A stretch of DNA of 64,000 bases from Coptis chinensis (Eukaryota; Streptophyta; Magnoliopsida; Ranunculales; Ranunculaceae), in the NCBI GenBank assembly GCA_015680905.1, contig CM027381.1, positions 62,609,501 through 62,673,500 of the forward strand. Reading direction: 5' to 3'. The translations under genes were made by a program, and so were the position numbers. Of this stretch, positions 1 to 9,843 are shown piece by piece (the first letter of the stretch is position 1; each line of letters begins with the position of its first letter). Below the pieces are notes generated by a model that did no database searches, was not told the origin of the DNA, and saw only the letters and a program-made list of their open reading frames with translations.

Positions 1-1
1 G

Positions 2-568
2 AGGAGGTCTCACCTTGTGGGTTGTCAAAAATACTCCTTGATATGCCGGAAAGATTGCTGATGAAGTTGCTTCTCTACCTTGAACTATTTCAGGTCTGAT
101 GATTGTGTGATAGGCCTTGTGGTTCCTATGTGTAGAAGATTGACGAAAATCTTTCTTTTTAACAGGACAATAGTATCTGATGTGCCTTTTACCACCACAG
201 TGATGATAATAGATGTTTGGCTGACTGCGCTCAAGGTGGGCGGTAGACTGGTCCACATACTTCTCTTGTTCAGACAATGATGGTGTAGAAGAGGCTTCAA
301 CAGTGCAATGCTTCTTATCAATATGGTCCACTTTCTGCTTTAGAAGACCCATTTCAGTTTCTAGAATCTGTTGTTTTTCCAAAACTTCTTTAAGCTGATT
401 CTCTAGTAACTGATTTTTCTGGGCAGAAGTTTGTTGTTCATCCTGAAATGTAGAGTTCATCTTCTCAAGGTATGATACTTTCTCTGCCAATTTTCCATTC
501 TGCTTCACTTAAATCCTGAATTTTCTCAGAGATTCCAAGAACATGGCTAGCAATGCCTCCGGGTGGGT
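2..568 (-). pseudogene. Ty1/copia gag remnant (coiled coil plus degenerate zinc knuckle)
   Basis: On the minus strand a frame starting at 460 stays open to the window edge. It encodes a Glu/Lys/Gln-rich, coiled-coil-like segment and then a CCHC-type knuckle around 120-180 in which the first Cys is replaced (YHHCGGKRHIRYYC). Upstream of 460 the same kind of heptad-rich sequence continues in another frame, so a small frameshift is likely near 490. Coiled coil plus a single knuckle with a basic tail is typical of long plant Ty1/copia gag proteins of SIRE/Maximus type; that family assignment is inference. It abuts Ty3/gypsy protease sequence near 570, so the junction marks either an insertion into element A or A's truncation point. 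Confidence 0.5.
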
Positions 569-1520
569 TCTCGATTCATCACGCTTTTCTCAGAGATTGA
601 GCACTCTCAATTGTATCTTCGAATGGGAAGGATTCTTGTATAATTATATCAAGGAAGTACACCTCTCCACCTTCGGTGTCATCACAATCCTTATGCGACA
701 GGTGAAAGATATTTATGTCCATGGACATCTTACCAAAGTTGATCTTCATTTCACCGTTGTGACAATTTATCAAAGCTTTTACGGTAGCGAGGAAAGGTCA
801 GCCTAAAATAATTGGTATTTTATCAAAGGCTTCCTGGGTGTCTATCACAATGAAATCCACTGGATAGTAGAAATCGGCTAGTTGAACAAGAACATCCTCA
901 ACTATGCCTCTGGGAATCTTGGTAAAGCGGTCAGCTAACTTCAATTTGACTTGTGTAGGCTTTAGGTTCTCTCAGGCCCAATGCTTGGTACACATGATAT
1001 GGCAAGAGATTAGCACTAGCACCAAGGTCTAAAAGAGCATTATCCATGAATTTTTCTCCTATCCTGCATGATATTGTAGGACTTCCTGGATCTTTGAGCT
1101 TGACTGGAGCTTGCTGATGGATAATAGATGTTGTTTGTCCAGCTAGAAACACTCGCTTTGGAACATAAGTACTTCTCTTTATGTTGTATGCATCTTTCAA
1201 GAATTTGGCATATGATGGCAACTGCTTGATCACTTTGAGAAATGGGATATTGATGTTATCTTTCTCAAATTCCTCCTTCATCTTAAAAATTGCTTGTCCG
1301 TTTTGCTTTGAGCAAAAAACATAGGAAAAGGTGTCTTTGGTACAAACACATCAGCATGTGTTTGCTCTTCTTTCTCTTTGGCATTCTTGCATATCTTGTC
1401 TTGGTCATCTTGACAAATGGGAGTGGAAAGGATTTCCCCCACTTCCTTTTGAACTTCATTTGAAATCTTGACCGATTGCTCAGAAAGCAATGTCATCATG
1501 AGAAGGTAAGTCAACCTTGT
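569..1520 (-). pseudogene. Element A: Athila-type aspartic protease and gag-protease linker, broken
   Basis: Three minus-strand frames make up one degraded region. 1278-1514 encodes the linker ending in PFPMFFAQSKTDKQF. 931-1281 encodes NINIPF, then PSYAKFLKD and the retropepsin active-site block ALLDLGASANLLPYHVYQAL, where DLGAS is the Athila/Tat variant of D-S/T-G. 579-930 encodes the downstream flap region and the PIILG..FLAT block, interrupted by an in-frame stop in the ILGR-type motif. The protease would cleave the Gag-Pol polyprotein. Frameshifts near 1280 and 930 plus the stop make it non-functional. Order and motifs match the Athila lineage of Ty3/gypsy. Confidence 0.8.
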
Positions 1521-1639
1521 TGTCTATCTTCAATCCCCGATCCGAGAGTAGTAATCGAGCCGACATGATCATGGAGGTGATCAAGACTAAAAGTTGTCCC
1601 AATGTGGCATACATCTTCACTCTTCAATATTGGTTCTAA

Positions 1640-3080
1640 TAAGCTAGGTTGAGGGCTTGTGTCTTTACTGCATAAAAGCAAAGGTGAGTTGGTCGACCTT
1701 AGCCTCTAGAGACTCCATTCTAGAACATTGACTTGCCCGAGATTGCTGGAGATTGAAATGAGATCGCGCAAGAAGCTCTAGAACACTTTCAAACTTCTGA
1801 TTTTTCTGTGATAGCAAAGTAATTGCATTCTCCAGGTTAGCAGGTGTGGCATAATTTCTCCTAGGATCTGGCACTAACTCTTCACTTGTATTGGAATTCT
1901 ATTGAGAGTATAATTGTTGTTGAGGGACCAACTGTGAAGCTTGACTTGTCTGTGGAATATAACTTTGATCTTGAGAACCTGGGGGTCCAGCGTTCTGTCT
2001 CCAATAATTGCCTTGAAATTTATTACCACCTTGGTTGGGACTTTGAAATGAGTTCACATTGTACTCTCCAACTGATGCATGTTGACAGTAACCAGGACAT
2101 TCTAGAGTTGCATGGGAAGTGTCCGAACAGACTTCGCAGTATTGGCTAGCTTACATGATTGGGAGAGATTTAGCTTGAGACTTGTTGATCTTGGAGGGAT
2201 TCATGGAGAACTGGTTAAATTTCTTACTCAGAGTTTTAATGCTGGTGGCCAGGCTGGCCAATGTAGACTTCAGTTCTTGATCTGATTGTTCATGTGCTTG
2301 GTAACCAAATTGCTTTGGCTCCCCTTCCATTCTAGCTACATCCTCGTTGCTAGTAGTCCATTGTTGTGTTTCTTCATCTAAATTCTCGAGAAAGTTGTAA
2401 GCTTCCTCTCCATCCATTGATGTAAACTTGCCTTTGTGCATTGACTGTATCATCTGCTTGTTCATCATCGAGAGTCCTCGATAGAAAAAATGAGCCAGTG
2501 TGCTCTTGTCATATCCATGATGTGGACATGAGACTAGCAGATTATTGAATTTCTCCCAGCTTTGATGATATTCTTCAATTACTTTTCCTTTGAAATTGCT
2601 GATAGCTTGCTGCATGGCATCTGTCTTCTGGGGTGGGTAGAACTTGTTCATAAACTTTGTTCTCAACTTCTCCCAGTTGTCTATTGAATTGATCGGCTGT
2701 GCAGTTAACCATTTAGAGGCTTTACCTTCGAGTGAGAGCGGAAAAAGAATCAACTTGATACTCTCATCTTTGATATTCTAGTTCTTTAAAGTTCTGAGGA
2801 CTAATAAAAATTTGTTCATGTGAACATATGGCTGAACATTGTCTAAACCATTGAACTTTGGAGGCATAGAGATTACTGATGCTCTAAGTTCAAACTGGTT
2901 AGCTTCTGTCTTTGGAAAAAAAATACTGCTGGGTGGGTCTCCAATGATTAGCGAATAGAAATCGCTCAGCTTCTTCCTCTGTTGTGCTTGCATGGGTGGG
3001 ATAACTTCAGGATTATTGGTGTCCATAACACCTCTATAATTGCGTGTGGCCATTGTATCAATCTTGTCTAGTATTATTGC
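1640..3080 (-). pseudogene. Element A: Athila-type gag, broken
   Basis: The minus-strand gag probably starts at an ATG near 3051 (MATRNYRGVMDTNNPEV) and runs through 2778. A second open segment, 2753-2151, carries the Retrotrans_gag capsid core: LSLEGKASKWL, W.KLRTKFMNKFYPP, then CPHHGYDKSTLAHFFYRGL. Around 2090-2150 a CCHC zinc knuckle is readable (CEVCSDTSHATLEC, spacing C2-C4-H4-C), followed by a Gln-rich tail with one in-frame stop and the C-terminal helix at 1874-1665. Gag forms the particle and binds RNA. Frames change between 2778 and 2753 and near 2150, and the Gln-rich stretch has a stop, so no intact Gag can be made. Confidence 0.85.
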
Positions 3081-3599
3081 TATGCGAAGATGATGAAAAA
3101 CTATTCTACTATGCTTGAATGCAATTAAACTAATATGCAACTATTCTAAATTATACTAAAATGTAAAACTACTTTCCTTCAACTGGATTGGGATTTGCAG
3201 CTAGTATCTCGCCCGTTGTCTAAAGCTGTCTCTTCTAGGGTTATGGTGAATCACTTGGATTGCTTAAGTACCACGGCCCACAGACGATAGTCCGTTTGTC
3301 AAGATTCAGACAAGAAATACTAGTGTTTGATGTTTCACTATGTTGGCTTACAACTTCAATTGTTGAAAAGGTCCTAAATGCAATTATACTAGAAAGCAAT
3401 AAAACTAAACCACGATGCAACTATACTAAGAAAGCAATAAAAAGAATGAAGATTCGACTAACCTGGATGGTAGATCTTGTCTACGAGATGTCCTTCAAGC
3501 TTCTTTCTTTCTTAAAAGGATGGATGATGCGGCTAAAATTACCTCAATATCCAAAGTTCTAATCTTGAAAGAAAACGTTAAACATAAACAACTTAAAAC
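3081..3599 (-). other. Element A: untranslated leader between primer site and gag
   Basis: No convincing protein is encoded. The leader contains a 35-base near-copy of the LTR terminus: 3497-3532 repeats the start of the LTR at 3619-3655 (both read AAGCTTCTTTCTTTCTTAAA-like followed by GGATGGATGATG), with the primer-binding site between them. Element C shows a similar LTR-end duplication. Confidence 0.6.
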
Positions 3600-3612
3600 G
3601 GCAGCGGCGCCA
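3600..3612 (-). other. Element A: primer-binding site for tRNA-Asp
   Basis: Minus-strand TGGCGCCGCTGCC lies two bases inside the LTR end. It matches the complement of the 3' end of plant tRNA-Asp (TGGCGCCGTTGCC) at 12 of 13 positions. tRNA-Asp priming is characteristic of the Athila lineage. Confidence 0.85.
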
Positions 3613-3614
3613 TT

Positions 3615-5198
3615 TGACAAGCTTCTTTTCTTTCTTAAAAGGATGGATGATGTGGGATATGGTCGTTGAACAAAATAGAAGATTACCCCTCAATAAGTAA
3701 AGGATGAGTAGGGTATCGTTCCACTTTTAAGTGTAAGTTTATATGAAGGACATAACTGAAAAGGGGGTTTAAGGGATTAAAAACTATGATTGTAGATATT
3801 TTAGATTCTAATACTAAACTAAACTAAACAAAATTAAACTAAACTATTGAGAATTTATAAGAGAGGGAATTCAAGAGATTAGAATCCACCAATACTTTTG
3901 ATTCAATGACCTTTTGCTTCATAGTTGTTCTCACAAGTAGACTACAATTAGGCAATCGAGTGAGTGTTGATGCACTCTTGGACAAAACATCGTTAACAAA
4001 TAACTCTACTTAAGGTTGTTCCTATGTTCATGTTACTATTATCTTCTTTTCTTTTATGTGAGTTTGGGCAGCTATTCAATGAATCACCATCTAAGGTAAA
4101 CACAAGGAATACTTCCCTTACTCTAAAACACTACACAACTAGAAGAAAAGTAGAGAATAATAGTATAATATTCAATTATAATAAATAAAACCCTATTCTA
4201 GCATTGTATTCAATTGCAATAAATAAAAGCATGTTACTAACAAATATTCAATTGCAATAAATACAACCCTAAACTAGCATGATATTCGATTGCAATAAAT
4301 AAAAACCTTAATCTATACTTCTATCCCTTGGTATGGGTAATGGAACTAATAACTAAAAACATAAAGAACTAACCTGATTGAAGAACACCATGAACCAGAA
4401 AAATAATTAAACCCTAAGCACCGACTTCATCTTCTCCCTTGAAGGAGAAAATTAGCCTTCCATAAAGAAGGAAGAACACGAAAAACGAGAAGAAGAAGAG
4501 TCAAAGAACATAAGACTAGAAAGACTAATTTATTAAGACTCAGCTAGTTAAAACCGATCTTTTATTATTAATCTCTCTTTGCCTCAAGTTCTGGAGACAA
4601 GAGTATAAGTGAATTGGCAAATTACATGAGGCACTTAGGTCCTCTATTTATAGAGGTTACAATGAGCTCTAGAAGCATTCCAAACCGTCATTTGTTTCCT
4701 AATACAAATAGATTTCTTTCAGAGTCCAACTTCGTCTCCAAAATTGAGAAAAAATTGGCTACAGTGTCGATCCATGCTTCTGGACGCACTATTAATGCGT
4801 CTCGACGCAAGAAATGTGTCTGGACGCTCGATCCTTGCGTCCCAAACGCGTAGCCGATTTTGTCTCTTCTGCTCTATCCTTCTATCCCCTTTTGCGGGTT
4901 TTGGTCCAAGCAACGAATCCTTTGGCCTTGGGCTTCCAAATAGGCTTTAAAATAGGTCAAAGTCGCATCTTTAATAGCTCCTATTCCTTGGCCTTCTCCA
5001 TGATTGTCCACGGGCTTTCCATGTGATCTTTAATGCTCTGAATTGCTCCGTTTTACCCCTTTTTCTCTAATATTTCACAAAACTCTCTCTTTGACCTGTA
5101 GAATCATAAAACATAACTTACAAACACTATTAGTCCACTAAGATGGCTAAACAAGAGGTATAATCGAAGGTTAAATAGCACTTTTTGAGCACTTATCA
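3615..5198 (-). repeat. Element A: 5' LTR
   Basis: About 1.58 kb. On the minus strand it begins TGATAAGTGCTC at 5198, the same start type as the LTRs of elements B, C and D (TGATAAG.GC), and ends in TTGTCA two bases before the primer site. A TATA box lies in a perfect inverted repeat (CCTCTATTTATAGAGG, 4641-4656). Nearby, 4765-4855 has several GACGCA...TGCGTC dyads. The partner LTR is outside the window. Outward of 5198 the sequence switches at once to plus-strand RNase H of element B, so this is an insertion boundary. Confidence 0.75.
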
Positions 5199-5572
5199 AT
5201 TATACAGCCTCCCGATTGATATAAACCTTTCGAACTTATGTGTGACGCTAGCGATTATGTTGTTGGTGCTGTGTTAGGCAAGAAACTAGATGATAAGTTC
5301 ACCGTTATTTATTATGTTAATAAGCCTTTAAATGATGCTTAAAGAAATTATACTACTATGGAAAAAGAATTTTTAACTGTGGTTTATGCTTTAGATAAGT
5401 TCCGTCCTTATTTAGTTGGTTCAAAGACCTTAATGTATACTGACCATGCAGCTTTTAGGTACCTTCTTGCCAAGAAGGATGCTAAACAGAGATTGATCCG
5501 ATGGATCCTTCTCCTGCAAGAGTTTATCTTAGAAATTAAAGGGTCGAAAATATAGTTGCCGATCACTTATCT
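5199..5572 (+). pseudogene. Element B: RT/RNase H remnant truncated by insertion of element A
   Basis: The frame reads FELMCDASDYVVGAVLG, then [18 protein letters not shown] and [11 protein letters not shown], which supply the Asp-Glu-Asp catalytic residues of a Ty3/gypsy RNase H. A stop near 5340 and a frameshift near 5550 break it. Gag, protease and reverse transcriptase of B are absent because element A lies immediately upstream; they should lie beyond the left edge of the window. Confidence 0.85.
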
Positions 5573-6906
5573 GGACTAACCAATAATAGTGATAGTGACT
5601 CTGAGTCCATACCTGATTATTTTCCTGATAAGCACCTTTATTTTATTTTTTCTATACCTTGGTATGCCGACATTGTGAATTTTTTAGCTTTTGATATTAT
5701 TCCTGATGTTTGGTTAAAAAACGAACGTAAGAAATTTTTGGCTAGAGTTAAGCTATACTACTGCGATGAGCCCTACATTTTTAAGTATTGTGCGGATTAG
5801 ATTATTCGTCGTTGTATTCCCTAGTGGGAATATAATGACGTTTTATCCTTCTGCCATGACAAAGCGTGTGGTGGCCATTTTAGTGGTATGAAAATGGCAT
5901 CTAAAGTTCTTCAAGATGCCCAAGTATACTGCAGGACGTGTGTTCGTTGCCAACAACTTGGGCATATCACTAAACGTAATATGATGCCTTTAAATCCCAT
6001 TATGGTAGTGGAAATTTTTGATGTATGGGGCATTGATTTCATGGGTCCTTTTCCTGTTTCCCACGGTTTTATTTATATTCTTGTTGTCGTAAACTACGTT
6101 TCCAAATGGATAGAGGCTATGGCTTGCCGTAGTAATGACCATATGACAGTTGTGTTTTTCGTTAAGGAATATATTTTCCCTCGTTTTGGCATCCCTAAAG
6201 CCATCATCAGTGATGGCAGAACGCATTTTTGCGATAGAGTTGTTGCTTCTTTAGTTAAGAAATACGGAGTTACCCATAAGGTGGCAACTCCTTATCATCA
6301 GCAAACTAGTGGCCAAGTAGAAGTCTCTAATAAGGAAATTAAAAAAATGTTAGAAATGACAGTCAATCCTGATCGAAAAAATTGGTCTAAGCGTCTAACA
6401 GATGCCTTATGGGTGTATCAAACAGCTTTTAAAACTCCTATAGGAATGTCTCCCTTTAGACTTGTCACTTGGCTATTGAATTGGAGCACTGTGCTATGTG
6501 GGCTATAAAAAGCTTGAACTTCAATATTGATGAGGAAGGTGTCAAGCACAAATTGCAATTAAATGAGCTTGAAGAAATCCATAGCAATTCTTATGATCTC
6601 GCGAATGATTATAAAGCTAACATGAAACGTGTTCACGATAAACAAATTTTACGTAAGGAGTTTGTAGTTGGTCAAAAGGTTTTGCTTTACAACTCACGTT
6701 TGCATATTTTCCCATGGAAATTAAAAACCCCTTGGTCTGGTCCTTTTCTAGTTACTGAAGTCACCCCTCACGGGGTAATCACCTTGGTAAATCCCAATGA
6801 CAATAGTACCTTTCAAGTCAATGGCCAACGTTTAAGACATTTTCATGAGTTAAGGTCCGCAAATGTGGAGAATGTCCTTTTACAGGACCTTGTCTATGAG
6901 GACTGA
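5573..6906 (+). pseudogene. Element B: Athila-type integrase, nearly complete but broken
   Basis: After VADHLSGL, the linker leads to the HHCC zinc region ([13 protein letters not shown], then [10 protein letters not shown]). The core carries all three catalytic residues: Asp in GIDFMGPFP, Asp in [10 protein letters not shown] and Glu in [17 protein letters not shown]-like module follows (WSGPFLVTEVTPHGVITL). In-frame stops occur at about 5798 and 5822, and the frame shifts near 6465. The encoded protein is very close to that of element C, so B and C belong to one family. Integrase would insert the cDNA copy into chromosomes. There is no chromodomain, as expected for Athila. Confidence 0.9.
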
Positions 6907-7221
6907 CCTTTGATGTTTGGTGTACTTCCTTTCATTTCCTTATATATTGGTAGTGCACCATTAAGATAACCGGGCCCTCCCTTTGGAGTGTGTGGCGGTA
7001 AGTATCGGATCCTAAATCCACGTTTAATGTAATCCACACTTTCCACTCTTGCATGTTTTCTTATTTTTGAGTCGTGTTTCTCTATGGAGTGATTTACGTC
7101 CTTATTGCTTTATTATTTTGTTTTATATTAAACTTTTCATAAAAAGTAAAAAAATATTAAAACCCAATAAACATTAGTTTAGTAAGTCTCGGGAATCTGT
7201 CTTTAAAAGACCCACGTTTTA

Positions 7222-7271
7222 AAACAAATTTTCTAAACTTTGTTTTCAAAAATTTGTTTAGGGGTGGGGTG
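7222..7271 (+). other. Element B: hairpin followed by internal polypurine tract
   Basis: AAACAAATTTT (7222-7232) pairs with AAAATTTGTTT (7249-7259), an 11-bp perfect stem, directly followed by AGGGGTGGGGTG. The same arrangement follows integrase in element C. The tract resembles the polypurine tract before the 3' LTR (TTTGGGGGTGG) and could act as an internal plus-strand primer or as an RNA signal; function is inference. Confidence 0.6.
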
Positions 7272-7596
7272 TTTGGTCTTTCCATTCTTGATAACTCAAC
7301 TTCCTATTCTTGTTTCTTATGTCGTTTAGTCGTGCTTTGATTCAGGTTGACACTATCCATGAATTTAGATTTCTTTCGATCACATAACTTATGTCATTCA
7401 CGCGTTTGGAGGCATTTTTCATCTCCTTATGTGTCCACCACAGTTAGATTTGAGTTTTTTTTTATAGATCATTGGATTGTATTTTCTCTGCTGATCATTT
7501 TCATAGCTCATTCGCCAAAATCAGACCGTTAACGAATCGGGAATTTTAGTTTTAAGTTATATGAGGCATAAGACAGGATGGGTATTACGGATTTGT

Positions 7597-7668
7597 TTTG
7601 GGCTTGGGCCCAAAAATTAAAACCCTACGAGGTCACGTGCCATGCACGTGACTCCCTATTTTAAAACA
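7597..7668 (+). promoter_or_regulatory. Element B: putative internal promoter for ORF3
   Basis: About 260 bp upstream of the ORF3 start lie two overlapping TGGGC boxes (TTGGGCTTGGGCCC), a telo-box (AAACCCTA at about 7619-7626), a perfect 9-bp inverted repeat with two CACGTG G-boxes (GTCACGTGC at 7632, GCACGTGAC at 7644), and a TTTTAAAA TATA-like stretch at about 7659. TGGGC plus telo-box is the known layout of plant translation and cell-cycle gene promoters. Elements C and D have comparable motifs ahead of ORF3. No transcript evidence is available. Confidence 0.5.
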
Positions 7669-7883
7669 CTACGCATTTTTCTTTTCCTTTCTTTTTCCTC
7701 GCCTCCACTCAAGAACACCGCCTGAAAAAAGAAAAAAATCGAGTGCGCACGCCCTCGTATTTAGGCCATATTGAAGGCGCCCGCGCCCTTACCTCCACAC
7801 ACCTACCCTTCGAATTTCAACCGAGTTATTTTTTCACTCTCCCACAGCTTAACCATCACCATAATTTCCAATTCCAGATCTCC

Positions 7884-9061
7884 ATGGCTCCTAAAACCCT
7901 AAAAATTCTTCCCGAACAAGTTTTTTCCAGTGCACAGTTTGCACCCTTCTTTGATATCGAAATGCGTATTAGGAAGTGGGAAGGGTTGTGGTATTCTGCT
8001 GATGATTTTTATCACACTGATTTGGTGCTTGCATTTTACAAGAAGAGGGAGGTTGTGAATCGTAGGATATTTCTAGATGTGAATGGCAGTCGTAAGGAGT
8101 TGACTACAGCAGTGTTGGCTGAGATTACTGGCATTGAGGAAAGAGACATCGTAGTCACCATGCAGGAATCTCAGCTTGGGGGGGTATAAGAACTTTGATG
8201 ATGGAGACGGTGTTGGAAGGACGTTACAATCCTGGGTCGCATTGTGTTCGTCAGTCATCTCTGAGAAGAAACCAACTAGAAGTGGCTCAGTGGGTTGGAA
8301 GGAATGTTATTGCCACCACGAAAGCCAGTGACATCAATTTGAGTTGTCTGCACATTCTCTGGACCCTTCAGAGCAGAAGGTATGGATTTTGTATCCTCAA
8401 ATTTTTATTAAATGAGATTATAGCAGTTGGTCAACTTACCACAGCTTTCCCTGCGTTGATAAAAAAGATTATGTTATTTTGGGGATGTGTTCCAGAATCT
8501 AGTAAGGTTAAGTTGAAGTTGCATGAGAATGCACGTATTTATCGAGAGTGTATTCAGAAAGAGTGGAATTTGCCTGAAGTTTTGGCTGCTGAGATGGAAT
8601 CGGAGGAGGAAGAGGAGAAAGATGCAGCCTGTTTTGATGCAGAAGCTTTGGAAAGGGCTACTACGGATATAGCCCGTTTCTCATTACTTCATTGTAGCCT
8701 GCGAACTTTCCATAACCAGTATGAGATGATTCGTATAGGCCAATGTTCTCTTAGTGACCTTTGTGAAGCTATCCAGACTAGGCAAGGTACTATTCTCCGT
8801 AACCAAGATAAGCTTCAATCTAATATTGAGTTGCTCGGTGATAGTCACCAGGATCTCCAGGCTAACATGGAGACTCTCGCTAAGACTCATAATGAACGTT
8901 GGGAATCCATTGATGTTTTATTGGAACAACAGCGCACGTTTCAAGATGAAGTTCTACGACGCCTGCCACCTCATGATGGTTCTTCCTCTGCTGACTCCGG
9001 AAGGCATGAGCGTTATCGACTTAGGACGGATGGCTCTAGCCCTTCCTCCTCTCGTGGCTAG
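7884..9061 (+). pseudogene. Element B: ORF3, plant-transposon-protein-like accessory protein
   Basis: The chosen start at 7884 has a strong plant context (CCATGGCT). The upstream in-frame ATG at 7743 lies in GC-rich leader sequence. The N-terminal half has FAPFFD, W.GLWYSADDFYH.DLV..FY and LAEITGI. The second half has QW(V)GRNVI.TTKASDI and FPALIKKIMLFWG. This layout (W..L...LV..FY, then a TTH/TTK block and FP.LI) resembles the family called putative plant transposon protein domain. An acidic run (ESEEEEEKD), a coiled coil and a Ser/Arg-rich tail follow. The frame shifts at a run of seven G (8178-8184). No signal peptide or transmembrane span is visible, so an envelope role is not supported. 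Homologues occur in elements C and D. Confidence 0.7.
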
Positions 9062-9843
9062 TTCCTTTGTAGTATTTTTTTAAGAAAATTACCATGTTTC
9101 AGTAGAATTAGTATTCCCAGTTGTTAGTTTAAGTAGTTAATATTGGATTACGTAAGTTGGTTGTTATTTGAATTTCAATTTGGTTTAATTTTTGTCTACG
9201 CATGCCATATATTTTTCATGAATCCCACCCTTCCGACTTGTTTGGGGGTGGCATTATTTGTTTAGCACTGTATTTTACCATATCCATATGTTTTTGGAAT
9301 TAATATTACAATGCTTAAGGAATATAGTTTATATGAGCATCCTGCTAATATAGTGTAGCTAGAATTAGCTACTGTTGTTTGGTGCAACCTCAAAGGTTAG
9401 AAGCATTGAGATTGCTATTTGGATTCCATGTTTAAAACCATATAGATTTGGTGCTGGAGTTTGCTCTCGGCTGTTTCTATTTTGGTTTTAGAAGCCTTTT
9501 TCTTATTCTATCTCTTTCCTTATCAATTTGGGAACCTTGGGAACCTTTGTTTAAGAAACTAGTGCTCTATAAATACATGGCATGCCATGTACTTCACTCT
9601 GCACCTCTCAAATTCATAGCACAAGTCTTGCTGAAAGCTCGCATGCCCTTATATTGCATTAACATAGAGCGCGCCTGCGTTGTAATTCTAGTATCACAAA
9701 ATTTTCTTTTGTCAGAGGACAGCGTGCCCGCCTTCTGACATAGGCCATTCTGAGCGTGCCCTTACTTCAACATACATCCAGCACTATTTTTTTTTGGTTT
9801 TTCTGCAGTAAATTCCAGGAGTTCAGTAGTGTGTTTGTTTGCT
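9062..9843 (+). other. Element B: ORF3-ORF4 spacer with PPT-like tract and TATA box
   Basis: TTTGGGGGTGG (9241-9251) is identical to the core of the tract before the 3' LTR; its GGGTGG can pair with CCACCC at 9225-9230. A TATA box (CTATAAATA, about 9567-9575) lies roughly 270 bp before the ORF4 start. GC-rich dyads follow at 9640-9765 and share a TAGGCCAT...GCCCTTAC segment with the ORF3 leader at 7761-7792. A 96-codon frame (9448-9738) begins with a hydrophobic stretch but has no detectable relative, so it is not called as a gene. Confidence 0.5.

Noticed and set aside
9448..9738. 96-codon frame with a hydrophobic N-terminus, considered as an envelope-like ORF
   Set aside because: No counterpart in elements C or D, no clear signal peptide, and it overlaps the TATA box and leader of ORF4.
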